A stretch of DNA of 64,000 nt, taken from assembly GCF_013385635.1 (NCBI RefSeq), contig NZ_JACAPR010000011.1, positions 310,001-374,000 on the forward strand. Direction: 5' to 3'. The notes under the pieces were generated by a model. That model did not search any database, was not told where the DNA came from, and saw only the letters and a program-made list of their open reading frames with translations. Position numbers and translations under genes: made by a program. Positions 1 to 7,957 of the stretch are shown here, piece after piece (position 1 is the first letter of the stretch; each line of letters begins with the position of its first letter). The stretch is from Pseudomonas gingeri. Lineage in GTDB: Bacteria; Pseudomonadota; Gammaproteobacteria; Pseudomonadales; Pseudomonadaceae.

Positions 1-680
1 TACTCGGTGCCGGGCGTCACCATGCCGTTGCTGGTTTCGATGGTTTCCAGCAGTACGCCTGCGACATCCTTGCCACGACCTGGGGTGGCCTTCAGGAGGT
101 CATTGAAGGGATCATTGCTGTCGTGCATCGAAGGAATGGTCGCGGTCATGGGCAGAAGTGGACCGAACTCTTCTTTCAACGATGCAAAACCGCAGACCGA
201 CAGCGCGCCCAGCGTAACGCCGTGGTAGGCATGATCGCGGGAGACCAGCCATTTGCGCTGGCTTTCACCACTCTTGACGGCAAAGGCCCGGGCAATTTTC
301 AGCGCGGTTTCTACTGCCTCCGAGCCGCTGTTGGTGAAGAACACCCGTGCATTGGCTCCGACGACGGGGGACGCCAGGTTTGCCAGGGCCTGAGCCAACT
401 GGGTGGAATAGGGGTTGGAAAAACTGAACGGAGAGCAGAATGCTAGCGTCTTGGCTGCCTGGCTGGCGGCATCGACAATCGAGTCACGACCATATCCGAC
501 ATTCACACAGTACGCACCGCTGATGGCGTCCATATACTGGCGGCCCTGCGAATCCGTTACGTAGATGCCTTGTGCCTTAACCAGGGACGAGGGGAAAGCA
601 TCGGTCTTGCCAAGTTGATCGGAAGGGAAGAAGTGCAGCCAGGTATTGTCGTGTTCAGACAGGGACTTTTCTACAGGCAT
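1..680 (-). CDS. Class-III PLP aminotransferase (3' part outside window)
   Basis: The reading frame is open from an ATG at 680 to the window edge, about 226 codons, so the C-terminal half with the PLP lysine is missing. The N-terminal part shows class-III (omega/ornithine-type) landmarks: a WLHFFP segment near the start, the YMDAISGAYCVNVGYG segment, then FFTNSGSEAVETALKIAR, the phosphate-binding region of the family, followed by SRDHAYHGVT. An AAGGA ribosome site lies 6 bases before the ATG. It is downstream of the diiron-oxidase-like gene on the same strand, 92 bp apart, so the two are probably one operon. Related enzymes move amino groups between an omega-amine or amino acid and pyruvate or 2-oxoglutarate. 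The substrate cannot be read from this part. Confidence 0.85.
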   Translation of the reverse strand, partial: MPVEKSLSEHDNTWLHFFPSDQLGKTDAFPSSLVKAQGIYVTDSQGRQYMDAISGAYCVNVGYGRDSIVDAASQAAKTLAFCSPFSFSNPYSTQLAQALANLASPVVGANARVFFTNSGSEAVETALKIARAFAVKSGESQRKWLVSRDHAYHGVTLGALSVCGFASLKEEFGPLLPMTATIPSMHDSNDPFNDLLKATPGRGKDVAGVLLETIETSNGMVTPGTE

Positions 681-691
681 GGGGAATCCTT

Positions 692-710
692 GCGCTTGTT
701 ATGCAAGCGC
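692..710 (-). promoter_or_regulatory. Inverted repeat just before the aminotransferase ribosome site
   Basis: On the minus strand GCGCTTG, five bases, CAAGCGC can form a 7-bp hairpin that ends directly at the AAGGA ribosome site of the aminotransferase. The same bases also contain the perfect 10-bp palindrome CAAGCGCTTG (704-713), which resembles the core of LacI-family operators. It could be a translational control hairpin or an operator inside the two-gene operon; the sequence alone does not decide. Confidence 0.4.
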
Positions 711-772
711 TTGTGTCATCAGGTTTCGGTGAGCGCGCGATTGATGGCGTATCAATTGCGCGCCACGTGTTA

Positions 773-2023
773 TTAGTTGTAGTGCGCGCCGTTGTTGCCG
801 GCTTTGATATGGGCCGCAGTAAAGGGTGGAAGGCGAATCAGTCCATGTTCTGACGAAGTGCTGGCGGCCAAGGGGTCGGTAAGGAATAGTTTTCCATCGC
901 CCTGAAGATTGATTAGAAGCTCCTGAGCAGAGAAAAGATGTTCGGTCTGGCCGGAGGCGACATGATTCGAAAGTCTCAGGTCCGAGCTTGTCAGTTCCGT
1001 GGAGTCAGCGGTTGTGCCTGTCAATATCTGATGGTCAAGCTCCAGCCCGAAAATATCCTGGTAGATCATCAACTCTACAAAACCGCGCAATATATGAGGC
1101 GCGGCATCATCACCAAAGCGATCCAAGGCATGGGATATAAGGTTGTCAAGAACCCAGCGACCATGTGCCTGGTCGACCGAAGTGTGAACGTCGAAGTAGT
1201 GACAGTCGACTTTTCCGCTGTAGATTTCGCGAACGGATTCACCCAGTTGTTTCTGCCATACAATGAAGCACGCTTCATTGCGGAAGAATGCGCCCAGGTA
1301 ACGCAAGAACTTACTTTTATCGTGGCAGATCTGGTAGGTATAGGCCGAGACCAGCATGTTGCTGGTGAGGAAGTGGTCCTGGTAGGCATCCGGTGTATCG
1401 CTCAGACCAAGATCCACCATCGTCTTCTCATACAAATGGCTGTGTTTGTCCTCAGGGACGCCATTGCCCATCTCGTCCTGGTAGACCCGCAGCAAATGAG
1501 ACTGCAAGGTGCCGAACGCGCCTGTTGCGTAAAGTCCCATCGGCGCGCCTTCGATGAGGAACTCGATCGAGAACTGCGTCAACAGGCTCCTCATCAGTGC
1601 CTGGCCGTTTGGGTCGTTGAGGATGTAGGAAAGCGTAGGGTCAAACTCGCCATTCTTGAGTCGACCAAATTCCTCATCCAGCTGTATGCCGAAGAACGAC
1701 TTCAACTGCTCTGCCGAAACCGAGAAGTCGACTTTATCCAGTTGCGAACTGATCGGTGCAAATACGACGGCTTCGAGGGTTCTCAGCTCATCCAGGGCTT
1801 TCTTGCTTTTATCACGACCATATCGTTCGTCGAGATGCTGCTGGATGTCTCCTTCGATTTCCTTGTTCAGGAATAGCATGTCCTGTTCGTAGCAACCAAG
1901 CAGGCGCTTCACATTTTTATTCATGCGAGCGCCCAGGAGTTCCTCTGTTGCAAGATTGAGTTTTACAGTTTTCCCATTGGGGAGCGGATAGGAAAGATGG
2001 ATAGCATTGTCCAGAAGCTTCAT
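773..2023 (-). CDS. Haem-oxygenase-like diiron oxidase (iron-containing redox enzyme family)
   Basis: A 416-residue protein. The middle carries the metal-ligand pattern of the haem-oxygenase-like diiron oxidases (HDO; relatives include UndA, BesC and SznF). Glu184 lies in DEMGNG, followed by His194/His196 in DKHSHLYE, then Glu250 in FRNEACF, and His280-xxx-Asp284-xx-His287 in HTSVDQAH. Family members use O2 to oxidise fatty acids or amino acids, giving C-C cleavage, desaturation or N-oxygenation. About 150 residues precede the core and 60-70 residues after residue 345 have no function I recognise. The start is supported by AAAGGA 6 bases upstream. It is the first gene of a probable pair with the aminotransferase downstream, so an amino-acid-derived substrate is plausible but inferred. 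Base composition is more AT-rich than most of the window. Confidence 0.8.
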   Translation of the reverse strand: MKLLDNAIHLSYPLPNGKTVKLNLATEELLGARMNKNVKRLLGCYEQDMLFLNKEIEGDIQQHLDERYGRDKSKKALDELRTLEAVVFAPISSQLDKVDFSVSAEQLKSFFGIQLDEEFGRLKNGEFDPTLSYILNDPNGQALMRSLLTQFSIEFLIEGAPMGLYATGAFGTLQSHLLRVYQDEMGNGVPEDKHSHLYEKTMVDLGLSDTPDAYQDHFLTSNMLVSAYTYQICHDKSKFLRYLGAFFRNEACFIVWQKQLGESVREIYSGKVDCHYFDVHTSVDQAHGRWVLDNLISHALDRFGDDAAPHILRGFVELMIYQDIFGLELDHQILTGTTADSTELTSSDLRLSNHVASGQTEHLFSAQELLINLQGDGKLFLTDPLAASTSSEHGLIRLPPFTAAHIKAGNNGAHYN

Positions 2024-2615
2024 AGAGGTCCTTTCATTTTATAGGCGAAACTTTTCCTGCGCTGTATTCCGGCGCAAGGTTCAAGCTAATTGGCATTGTA
2101 GATATTGCACCCGCAAGTAATGACATTCGCTGAGTTGAATCTCGGCGGGAAGTCGATGCGAATAGATTTCAGGTATCCATAAGATGCCGCAGTGCGGAGG
2201 GATCAGGTACGGTTGTTCCAACTAGGAAGTGTTGCTGAATCGCGTTGCGATGGGGGAGTCATGAAACGATGAAATGCACAAAAGGGTATGGCGGGGCATT
2301 GATTTCATTCCATGAAAGTATCGTGTCCTTGTTTCGAATCATAAAGTCGTAAAGCTGTAACTGTCAATGTGGAAAAGATAATGTTGGTGTTCGATATTGT
2401 GTTCGTGGTTAGTTTGCTTTTAGGCGGGCTGAAACCGGGAGGCTAGAAAAAATTCAATATTTTCATGGAGTAGCAAGAGCCTCATTGGAGGCGTTAGTAA
2501 AATATAATGAACGCAAGGGTTGCCTTGTTAACTCCCGGGCGATGATATCGGGATGGCCGAACCGCCTGCTCACGAGAGTCAGGCAGTCCGGCCCTGTCAA
2601 GGACTGCTCAGGTGC
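2024..2615. other. Gene-free, AT-rich gap
   Basis: About 590 bp between the 5' end of the oxidase gene and the 3' end of the nitroreductase gene. No convincing ORF, RNA gene or repeat was found. It probably contains the promoter for the oxidase-aminotransferase pair. The base composition is clearly more AT-rich than the flanking core genes. Confidence 0.6.
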
Positions 2616-3272
2616 TCAAGCCAGGTGGGTGAACAGATAGTCCTGCGGCAGGCGCGACTTGGGCAGGGCGGCGTTGAAGTCGCTGTCGCTGCGATAGCCC
2701 AGGCAGGCGATAACCACACTGGTCAGTCCCTGTTCGTGCAGGTTCAGTTCGGCGTCCAGCGACTTTGCGTCGAAACCTTCCATCGGCGTGGCGTCAATGC
2801 CCAACGCAGCGGCACCGAGCAGCAGGCTGCCAAGGGCCAGGTAGGTTTGTTTTTCCATCCAGTGTTGCAGGTCTTTCTGGTCGTAGCGGTGCAGGTTGAC
2901 GAAGTTCGAGCGGATTTGCTGCTGGCCGCTCCTGGCGGTGTCGGATGGGAAGCGCCCGTCCTGTTCTTCCTGTTTCAGTATCGTGTCCAGGTGCTCGTCG
3001 CTCATGGCCGTGCGGGTGCACAGCACGATCACGTGGGAGGCGTTCAGCACCTTCGGCTCATTGTAGGGGAAAGCGCCCAGGGCACCCTTGGCCAGGCGGG
3101 CCTTGCCCTCGGCGGTCGAGGCCACGATAAAGTGTGACGGCTGCGAGTTGACCGAAGAGGGGGCGTTGCGCAGCAAGGTCAGCAGTTCGTCGATGGTCGC
3201 CTGGGGAATGCTTTTCGAGGCATCGAAGGATTTGGTGGTGTAGCGCTGGGTGGTGATCTGCGCGAGGTTCAT
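2616..3272 (-). CDS. nfsB: Oxygen-insensitive NAD(P)H nitroreductase / dihydropteridine reductase (NfsB-like)
   Basis: A 218-residue FMN-dependent nitroreductase-fold protein of normal length. The N-terminus has the family start (TTQRYTTKSFD) and the FMN-contacting APSSVNSQPSHFIVAS segment. LGSLLLGAAALGIDATPMEGFD is the usual NfsB segment, and the C-terminal ACLGYRS is also typical. The enzyme reduces nitroaromatics and quinones in the cytoplasm with NAD(P)H. It is divergently transcribed from the LysR regulator at 3379 with about 106 bp between them, so that regulator probably controls it. Confidence 0.88.
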   Translation of the reverse strand: MNLAQITTQRYTTKSFDASKSIPQATIDELLTLLRNAPSSVNSQPSHFIVASTAEGKARLAKGALGAFPYNEPKVLNASHVIVLCTRTAMSDEHLDTILKQEEQDGRFPSDTARSGQQQIRSNFVNLHRYDQKDLQHWMEKQTYLALGSLLLGAAALGIDATPMEGFDAKSLDAELNLHEQGLTSVVIACLGYRSDSDFNAALPKSRLPQDYLFTHLA

Positions 3273-3378
3273 CAGGTTCTCCAGGGGAATGGGCTGAGGC
3301 GTTGGCGGCGATTTTGATCTTCGCGATCAGGGAGATAAAGAGGTAGCATCGGGTAGCTCTTTCACTCTGGGTGTGAAA

Positions 3379-4296
3379 ATGATTCGATTCGATGACCTGG
3401 CGCTTTTCGTGCGTTCCGCCGCGCTGGGCAGTTTTTCCAACGCCGCGCGGGAAGTCGACCTGTTGCCTGGCCAGGTCAGCGCGGCGATCCAGCGCCTGGA
3501 GCGTGAACTGGATATCCGCCTGTTCGCCCGCTCCACCCGCAGCCTGCGCCTGACCGCCGAGGGCGAACGCTACCTGCCCTATGCGCGCGGCGTGCTGGAC
3601 ACCCTGCGCGAAGGGCATGAGCAACTGCATGTCGAGCGCCTGGAATTGCAGGGTACGCTGCAGATGGCGGTCTCTTCCGACCTGGGGCGTAACCTGTTAT
3701 CGCCCTGGCTGATCGAGTTTCGCCGTCTGCACCCACGGTTGATCCTGCGGCTGTTCGTGTCTGACCAGGTCTCCGATGTGTTCCGCGATCCGGTGGATGT
3801 CGCGGTGCGCTACGGACAGATCAGCGATGCGAGTTTTGTCGCCTTGCCCCTGGCGGAAAATCGTCGGGTGCTGGTGGCGGCGCCGTCTTATCTGGACGCC
3901 CGCGGTCGCCCGCAACGCCTGGAAGAGCTGGCCGAGCACAGCTGTCTTTGTTACGTGTTGCAGGGACGTTTCTATGACAAATGGGGGTTCTACAAGGACG
4001 GGCAACGCCGTGAAGTCTCGGTGACGGGAACGCTGTTCAGCGATGATGCCGATGTGGTCCGGCGCTGGGCGGTGGCGGGCGAGGGCATTGCCTACAAGGC
4101 CTGGCTGGAGGTGCGGGCCGATGTCGCGGCGGGTAACCTGGAACTGCTGCTGCCCGACTATCACGGAGAGCATACCCGGCTCCAACTGGTGTGCCCGCAC
4201 CGCCGGCAGATCTCGGCGTCGGTGCAGGCCTTGTATCAGTTTCTCAAGGGAAAATTCCTCGAACTGGATCAGAAGGGACCGGTGTTGCCGCCTTGA
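3379..4296 (+). CDS. LysR-family transcriptional regulator
   Basis: About 305 residues. An N-terminal winged helix-turn-helix (FDDLALFVRSAALGSFSNAA, then SAAIQRLERELDIRLFARST) is followed by a substrate-binding domain from about residue 90. I use the ATG at 3379; a GTG six bases earlier in frame is an alternative. It faces the NfsB-like gene across a short shared intergenic region. The obvious target is that gene; the effector is unknown. Confidence 0.85.
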   Translation: MIRFDDLALFVRSAALGSFSNAAREVDLLPGQVSAAIQRLERELDIRLFARSTRSLRLTAEGERYLPYARGVLDTLREGHEQLHVERLELQGTLQMAVSSDLGRNLLSPWLIEFRRLHPRLILRLFVSDQVSDVFRDPVDVAVRYGQISDASFVALPLAENRRVLVAAPSYLDARGRPQRLEELAEHSCLCYVLQGRFYDKWGFYKDGQRREVSVTGTLFSDDADVVRRWAVAGEGIAYKAWLEVRADVAAGNLELLLPDYHGEHTRLQLVCPHRRQISASVQALYQFLKGKFLELDQKGPVLPP

Positions 4297-4447
4297 AAAT
4301 GCCGGTGAGGATGTGGGAAAGCGCAAATGGTAACCGGCATGCGCCGCGATATTCCGCAGGCTCGCTCGGAGCGACACGCAATCCTTTGAAAATCATAAGC
4401 TTGCGAAATAGGTCGATTGCCGAAAATTGACGCCGGCAAACTTGCTT

Positions 4448-4480
4448 CAAGGGGAGGGGATGTATATATTCGTCCCCTTG
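4448..4480. other. Inverted repeat between LysR gene and tRNA-Leu
   Basis: CAAGGGGA and TCCCCTTG form 8-bp arms around a 17-bp AT-rich centre. No T-run follows, so it is not a classic terminator. It may be part of the tRNA promoter region or a weak terminator for the LysR gene. Confidence 0.3.
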
Positions 4481-4565
4481 TCGCACAGGCATCAGGACCA
4501 TCAAAAGGTTATGAGGCCATACGGTTCCCGAGGAGCTGTTGTGTTGACCGCTTCACCGCGCTACC

Positions 4566-4652
4566 GCCCGAATGGCGAAATTGGTAGACGCATGGGACTT
4601 AAAATCCCCCGCTCGTAAGGGCGTGCCGGTTCGACCCCGGCTTCGGGCACCA
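4566..4652 (+). tRNA. tRNA-Leu (anticodon UAA)
   Basis: An 87-base class-II tRNA with encoded CCA. The acceptor stem GCCCGAA pairs with TTCGGGC, the D-arm contains TTGGTAGACGC, and the anticodon loop CTTAAAA gives anticodon TAA. A long variable arm is followed by the T-loop GGTTCGACCCC. A terminator follows at 4695. Confidence 0.97.
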
Positions 4653-4694
4653 TCTTGCATTCCACAGAGCACTTACGCGTTCTCTGTAACCCCC

Positions 4695-4722
4695 AAAAAC
4701 CTGCCTTCTGGCGGGTTTTTTC
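4695..4722 (+). terminator. Rho-independent terminator after tRNA-Leu
   Basis: AAAACCTGCC, loop TTCT, GGCGGGTTTT followed by further T residues: a GC-rich hairpin with a T-tract, 43 bases after the tRNA. Confidence 0.85.
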
Positions 4723-4814
4723 GTTTTTGCGTTCCGTCGAATTCCAGGCCGTTCTGCTGGGGCCCGCTCCCGGTCCCGCCGCAAGCCAGTGCTTGCTGGA
4801 ACGCCGCTCCCCCT

Positions 4815-4883
4815 GGGGATAGCCAACGGTTATCGGCAGGGGCGCACTTCTCATTACTCGCCCCGCATGAAGTGAAGTATTTT
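4815..4883 (+). promoter_or_regulatory. Regulon control region, copy 1 (before the Pot-like operon)
   Basis: A 69-bp element that matches the one at 14883-14951 at 61 of 69 positions. It starts with the dyad GATAGCCAACGGTTATC (4818-4834), which has the T-N11-A layout of LysR recognition sites. Seventeen bp later comes CATTAC (4852-4857). If the dyad is centred near -65, as usual for LysR activators, CATTAC falls at about -35. The element also holds two interleaved inverted repeats (GGGGCG/CGCCCC and CACTTC/GAAGTG). The probable regulator is the GbpR-like protein at 13854-14771. The operon start codon is 138 bp after CATTAC. Confidence 0.7.
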
Positions 4884-4994
4884 CAACTCATCCCACCGAC
4901 GCCGGCGGGCTCGATTTCGTGGGACCGGGGCGACTGGACCAGGGTGTCTGAAGTCAGTTGGTATTTGTCTAAGGTCAGGGTGAGAACAAGAAAA

Positions 4995-6113
4995 ATGACG
5001 GTTTTAGCTAATCCTGTTTCGTCCATATCTACATCCACATCGGACTTGATTCGTCTCGTTGGTGTAACCAAGTCATACGGCAGTATCAACGTATTGAAGC
5101 CCGTTGACCTGGACATCAAGGATGGTGAATTCCTCACTATTCTTGGCCCGTCCGGGTCCGGTAAAACCACCATTCTACGGATGATTGGCGGGTTCACGGC
5201 GCCTACCTCTGGCCAGATCCTGTTGCGCGGCACCGACATCGTGAGCCTGCCGATATTCAAAAGACCGTTCAATACGGTCTTTCAGGATTACGCGCTTTTT
5301 CCACACATGACCGTGGCGAGCAACGTTGGGTACGGTCTGCGTATTCGACGTATGCCTGCCGACCAGATCAAGGCGAAAGTCAGGGCGGTGCTTGAAACCG
5401 TGAATCTGGCGGATAAGGCTGACCGATACCCTGCGGCACTCTCCGGAGGCCAGCGGCAACGCGTAGCCCTGGCAAGGGCCATCGTCTGTGAGCCGCAAGT
5501 GGTCCTGCTCGATGAACCCCTGGCCGCACTGGACGCCGAACTGCGTCGTTCGATGCAGGAGTTTCTCAAGGATCTGCAACGCAGAATCCGTACCACCTTT
5601 GTCTTCATCACTCACGATCAGGAGGAAGCGATCTCGATGTCGGATCGCATCGCGGTGATGGATCACGGCAATCTCGTTCAAGTCGGAACACCCAAGGAGA
5701 TTTACTACAGGCCGAAAAGTGAGTTTGTAGCAAAGTTCTTCGGGGAAAATAATTTACTGCCGACGACCACGGATACCCAAGGGGGGGCATCCATGATTGA
5801 AAGCCCGCTGGGCCGACACGTGTCGCCAGGGCCGAAGGGCAAGGATTTTCAACTGGCAATCCGCCCGGAAAGCTTCAGCCTGCATGATGGCAGCGAGTGC
5901 AAGCCGGATCAGCGGGTCACCACGGCGAAGCTTGAAGGTGTGACATTCCTTGGACCGACTACGCAGTTATCGCTTTCGCTGGGGGCAATGGAGGTGCACC
6001 GAATCAAGGTCCGTATACCGACCGCACTGTGGGCGAACAATCTCGGTGTTGGCGCAGAGGTCTCGCTGCGGTGGTCGGAATCCGATGTCAGTTTCGTGCC
6101 GAGAGAATCCTAG
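4995..6113 (+). CDS. ABC importer ATPase, PotA-like (spermidine/putrescine class)
   Basis: A 372-residue ATPase. Walker A is GPSGSGKTT, the signature LSGGQRQRVALARA, and Walker B VVLLDEPLAALD with the H-loop FITHDQEEA. A TOBE-type regulatory region follows from about residue 280. I start at ATG 4995; an in-frame upstream extension to 4572 would run through the tRNA gene and is not real. It is the first gene of an operon with two permeases (immediately adjacent and overlapping) and a binding protein. The class normally imports polyamines or related solutes, but here the following genes are sugar-oxidising enzymes. Confidence 0.9.
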   Translation: MTVLANPVSSISTSTSDLIRLVGVTKSYGSINVLKPVDLDIKDGEFLTILGPSGSGKTTILRMIGGFTAPTSGQILLRGTDIVSLPIFKRPFNTVFQDYALFPHMTVASNVGYGLRIRRMPADQIKAKVRAVLETVNLADKADRYPAALSGGQRQRVALARAIVCEPQVVLLDEPLAALDAELRRSMQEFLKDLQRRIRTTFVFITHDQEEAISMSDRIAVMDHGNLVQVGTPKEIYYRPKSEFVAKFFGENNLLPTTTDTQGGASMIESPLGRHVSPGPKGKDFQLAIRPESFSLHDGSECKPDQRVTTAKLEGVTFLGPTTQLSLSLGAMEVHRIKVRIPTALWANNLGVGAEVSLRWSESDVSFVPRES

Positions 6114-6995
6114 ATGACAGCCCTGACCCTGAATATGGAAACCGCCGGCCCGAAGCGGCTACAGCTCACCAGGTTCATTGTGAAGCTGGTTATCTACGGT
6201 GTGCCAACGGTGATGGTGTTGGTCCCGCTGGTGTCCTTCCTGGCTTACAGCTTTCTGGAACAGAAAGGCGGCGTCCTTACCGGAAGCCTGACCCTGGCCA
6301 ACTATGCAGGCTTTTTTGCAGGTAGTTATCTCAAGGTCTTTTTAGGCACGCTGAAGCTGGCATTCTTCGTTGCTTTTGTCGCCTTGGTGTTTGGCTACAT
6401 CATTTCGTACCTGATCTGGCGCCTGGAGGGGACGGCCCGTTATCTGCTGCTTTTGTTCAGTGCGCTGCCATTGGTCATGAATTACGTAGTAAAGATTTAC
6501 GCAATGCGAAGTATCCTCGGGTACAACGGTTTTTTGAACTCGATTCTGTTGTCTCTGGGCGTCATTGATACACCCAGCCGGCTTTTTATATTCAACCAGA
6601 CAGCCGTGATGATTGCGATGGCGGTCATCTATCTGCCATTTGGCATATTGCCGATATTCCTGGCACTGGACCGTATTCCACAATCATTGATCGCCGCTGC
6701 CGCCGATCTGGGGGCGAAGCCCGGCAAGACTTTCATGACCGTAATCCTGCCGCTGAGCCTGCCCGGATCGATTGCCGGCGCGCTATTTGTGATGGTGATT
6801 GCCGTCGGTGATTACCTTACGCCACAAATGGTCGGTGGGAGCGAGGGGTTTACTTTCGGGCGCGCGATCTGGAGCCAGTTCGGTATGGCCTTCAACTGGC
6901 CGTTCGGTGCAGCGCTGGCAGTGGTGCTGCTTGTTGCCGTTATCGCCATAATCGGGCTTGCGTCCCTGATTTCCCGTGCAGGGAGAGTAAAATGA
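6114..6995 (+). CDS. ABC importer permease, PotB-like
   Basis: A 293-residue inner-membrane protein with six predicted hydrophobic segments. The cytoplasmic EAA-type loop is around IAAAADLGAKPGKTFMTVILPL (residues about 200-220). Its ATG follows the ATPase stop codon directly, and its end overlaps the next permease by four bases, so the genes are translationally coupled. It forms one half of the transmembrane channel. Confidence 0.9.
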   Translation: MTALTLNMETAGPKRLQLTRFIVKLVIYGVPTVMVLVPLVSFLAYSFLEQKGGVLTGSLTLANYAGFFAGSYLKVFLGTLKLAFFVAFVALVFGYIISYLIWRLEGTARYLLLLFSALPLVMNYVVKIYAMRSILGYNGFLNSILLSLGVIDTPSRLFIFNQTAVMIAMAVIYLPFGILPIFLALDRIPQSLIAAAADLGAKPGKTFMTVILPLSLPGSIAGALFVMVIAVGDYLTPQMVGGSEGFTFGRAIWSQFGMAFNWPFGAALAVVLLVAVIAIIGLASLISRAGRVK

Positions 6996-7789
6996 CACCC
7001 ATGGAACGTATTACCGTTGCTGTGCTGTGGATTATAGGTATTTTCGCTTTTGCCGTACTTTATGCCCCGGCAGCCATTGTGGTCACACTGTCGTTCTTCA
7101 GTATTAAAGATCATCAGGTCGATTGGTCAGATTTCAGCTTGAAGTGGTACGGCAAGTTTTCTGAGAACTCTCAGTTGCTGGACTCGCTGGGGAACTCATT
7201 ACTTGTCGGCGCCTGTGCTGTAGTGATCGCAACAATCATTTCGCTGGCGCTCGCCTATTACATGAAGACTGGCGCCCGCAAGGGGCAGAAGTATATTGAG
7301 TTTGTAATATTCCTGCCGTTCGTACTGCCTGCGATTATCACCGGGATTTCATTGCTGGTGGCTTTTCGGGAAGTCGGCCTGGAACGTAGTCTTGTGACCG
7401 TCACCATAGGGCACGTCGTGCTGATTCTGGCTGTTATCTACCGGATGATAATGATCAGACTCGACACGCTTGAAAGCTCGCAGATCGAAGGATCGCTTGA
7501 CCTTGGCGCGAATGGCTTCGAAACATTTATCTATATTGTCTTTCCTCAGCTTCGTTCCGCGTTGGTGACCAGTTCTTTACTCGCCTTTGCCCTTTCTTTC
7601 GATGAGACGTTGGTGACGTTCTTCCTGGTCGGGGGAGATAGCACTCTGCCGATGCGCTTGTGGGCAATGATGCGAACCGGCTTCACCCCTGAAATCAATG
7701 CACTTGTCTCGGTGGTGCTATGTGTAACGCTGGTTTTTGCAACGCTGGGCGCTATATCCCTGCGCCAAAGTATTGAGCGCAAGGCATAA
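6992..7789 (+). CDS. ABC importer permease, PotC-like
   Basis: A 265-residue inner-membrane protein. It begins with a long hydrophobic segment and has the EAA-type loop around IEGSLDLGANGFETFIYIVF. FALSFDETLVTFFLVG matches the PotC family. It overlaps the preceding permease by four bases. Base composition is AT-richer than the downstream catabolic genes. Confidence 0.9.
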   Translation: MTPMERITVAVLWIIGIFAFAVLYAPAAIVVTLSFFSIKDHQVDWSDFSLKWYGKFSENSQLLDSLGNSLLVGACAVVIATIISLALAYYMKTGARKGQKYIEFVIFLPFVLPAIITGISLLVAFREVGLERSLVTVTIGHVVLILAVIYRMIMIRLDTLESSQIEGSLDLGANGFETFIYIVFPQLRSALVTSSLLAFALSFDETLVTFFLVGGDSTLPMRLWAMMRTGFTPEINALVSVVLCVTLVFATLGAISLRQSIERKA

Positions 7790-7890
7790 GGGGAGGGGCG
7801 TCAGACTGGAAATAAAACCATGACAAATGGACGTGGGAAAAACCTTGGGAAATTGCTTCGCGACTGCCGTTCTTGTTGTAGCAACTTAGG

Positions 7891-7912
7891 ATGAGCGGGA
7901 AATTACGCTCAT
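7891..7912 (+). other. Intercistronic hairpin between permease and binding protein genes
   Basis: ATGAGCG and CGCTCAT flank 8 bases. It sits in the 168-bp gap before the binding-protein gene. Such hairpins often set a higher mRNA level for the binding protein than for the membrane genes; that role is inferred. Confidence 0.4.
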
Positions 7913-7957
7913 GGAATATTGCACATAATAACTTAAAAAATATCGAGAGAGGGCGAA

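Noticed and set aside
2381..2446. A 21-codon hydrophobic ORF in the AT-rich gap, with GGAAAAG before its ATG
   Set aside because: Too short to support alone; no repeat copy or toxin-antitoxin features around it.
4572..4994. Extended N-terminus of the PotA-like protein
   Set aside because: It would translate through the tRNA gene, its terminator and the regulatory element; the ATPase domain starts just after 4995.
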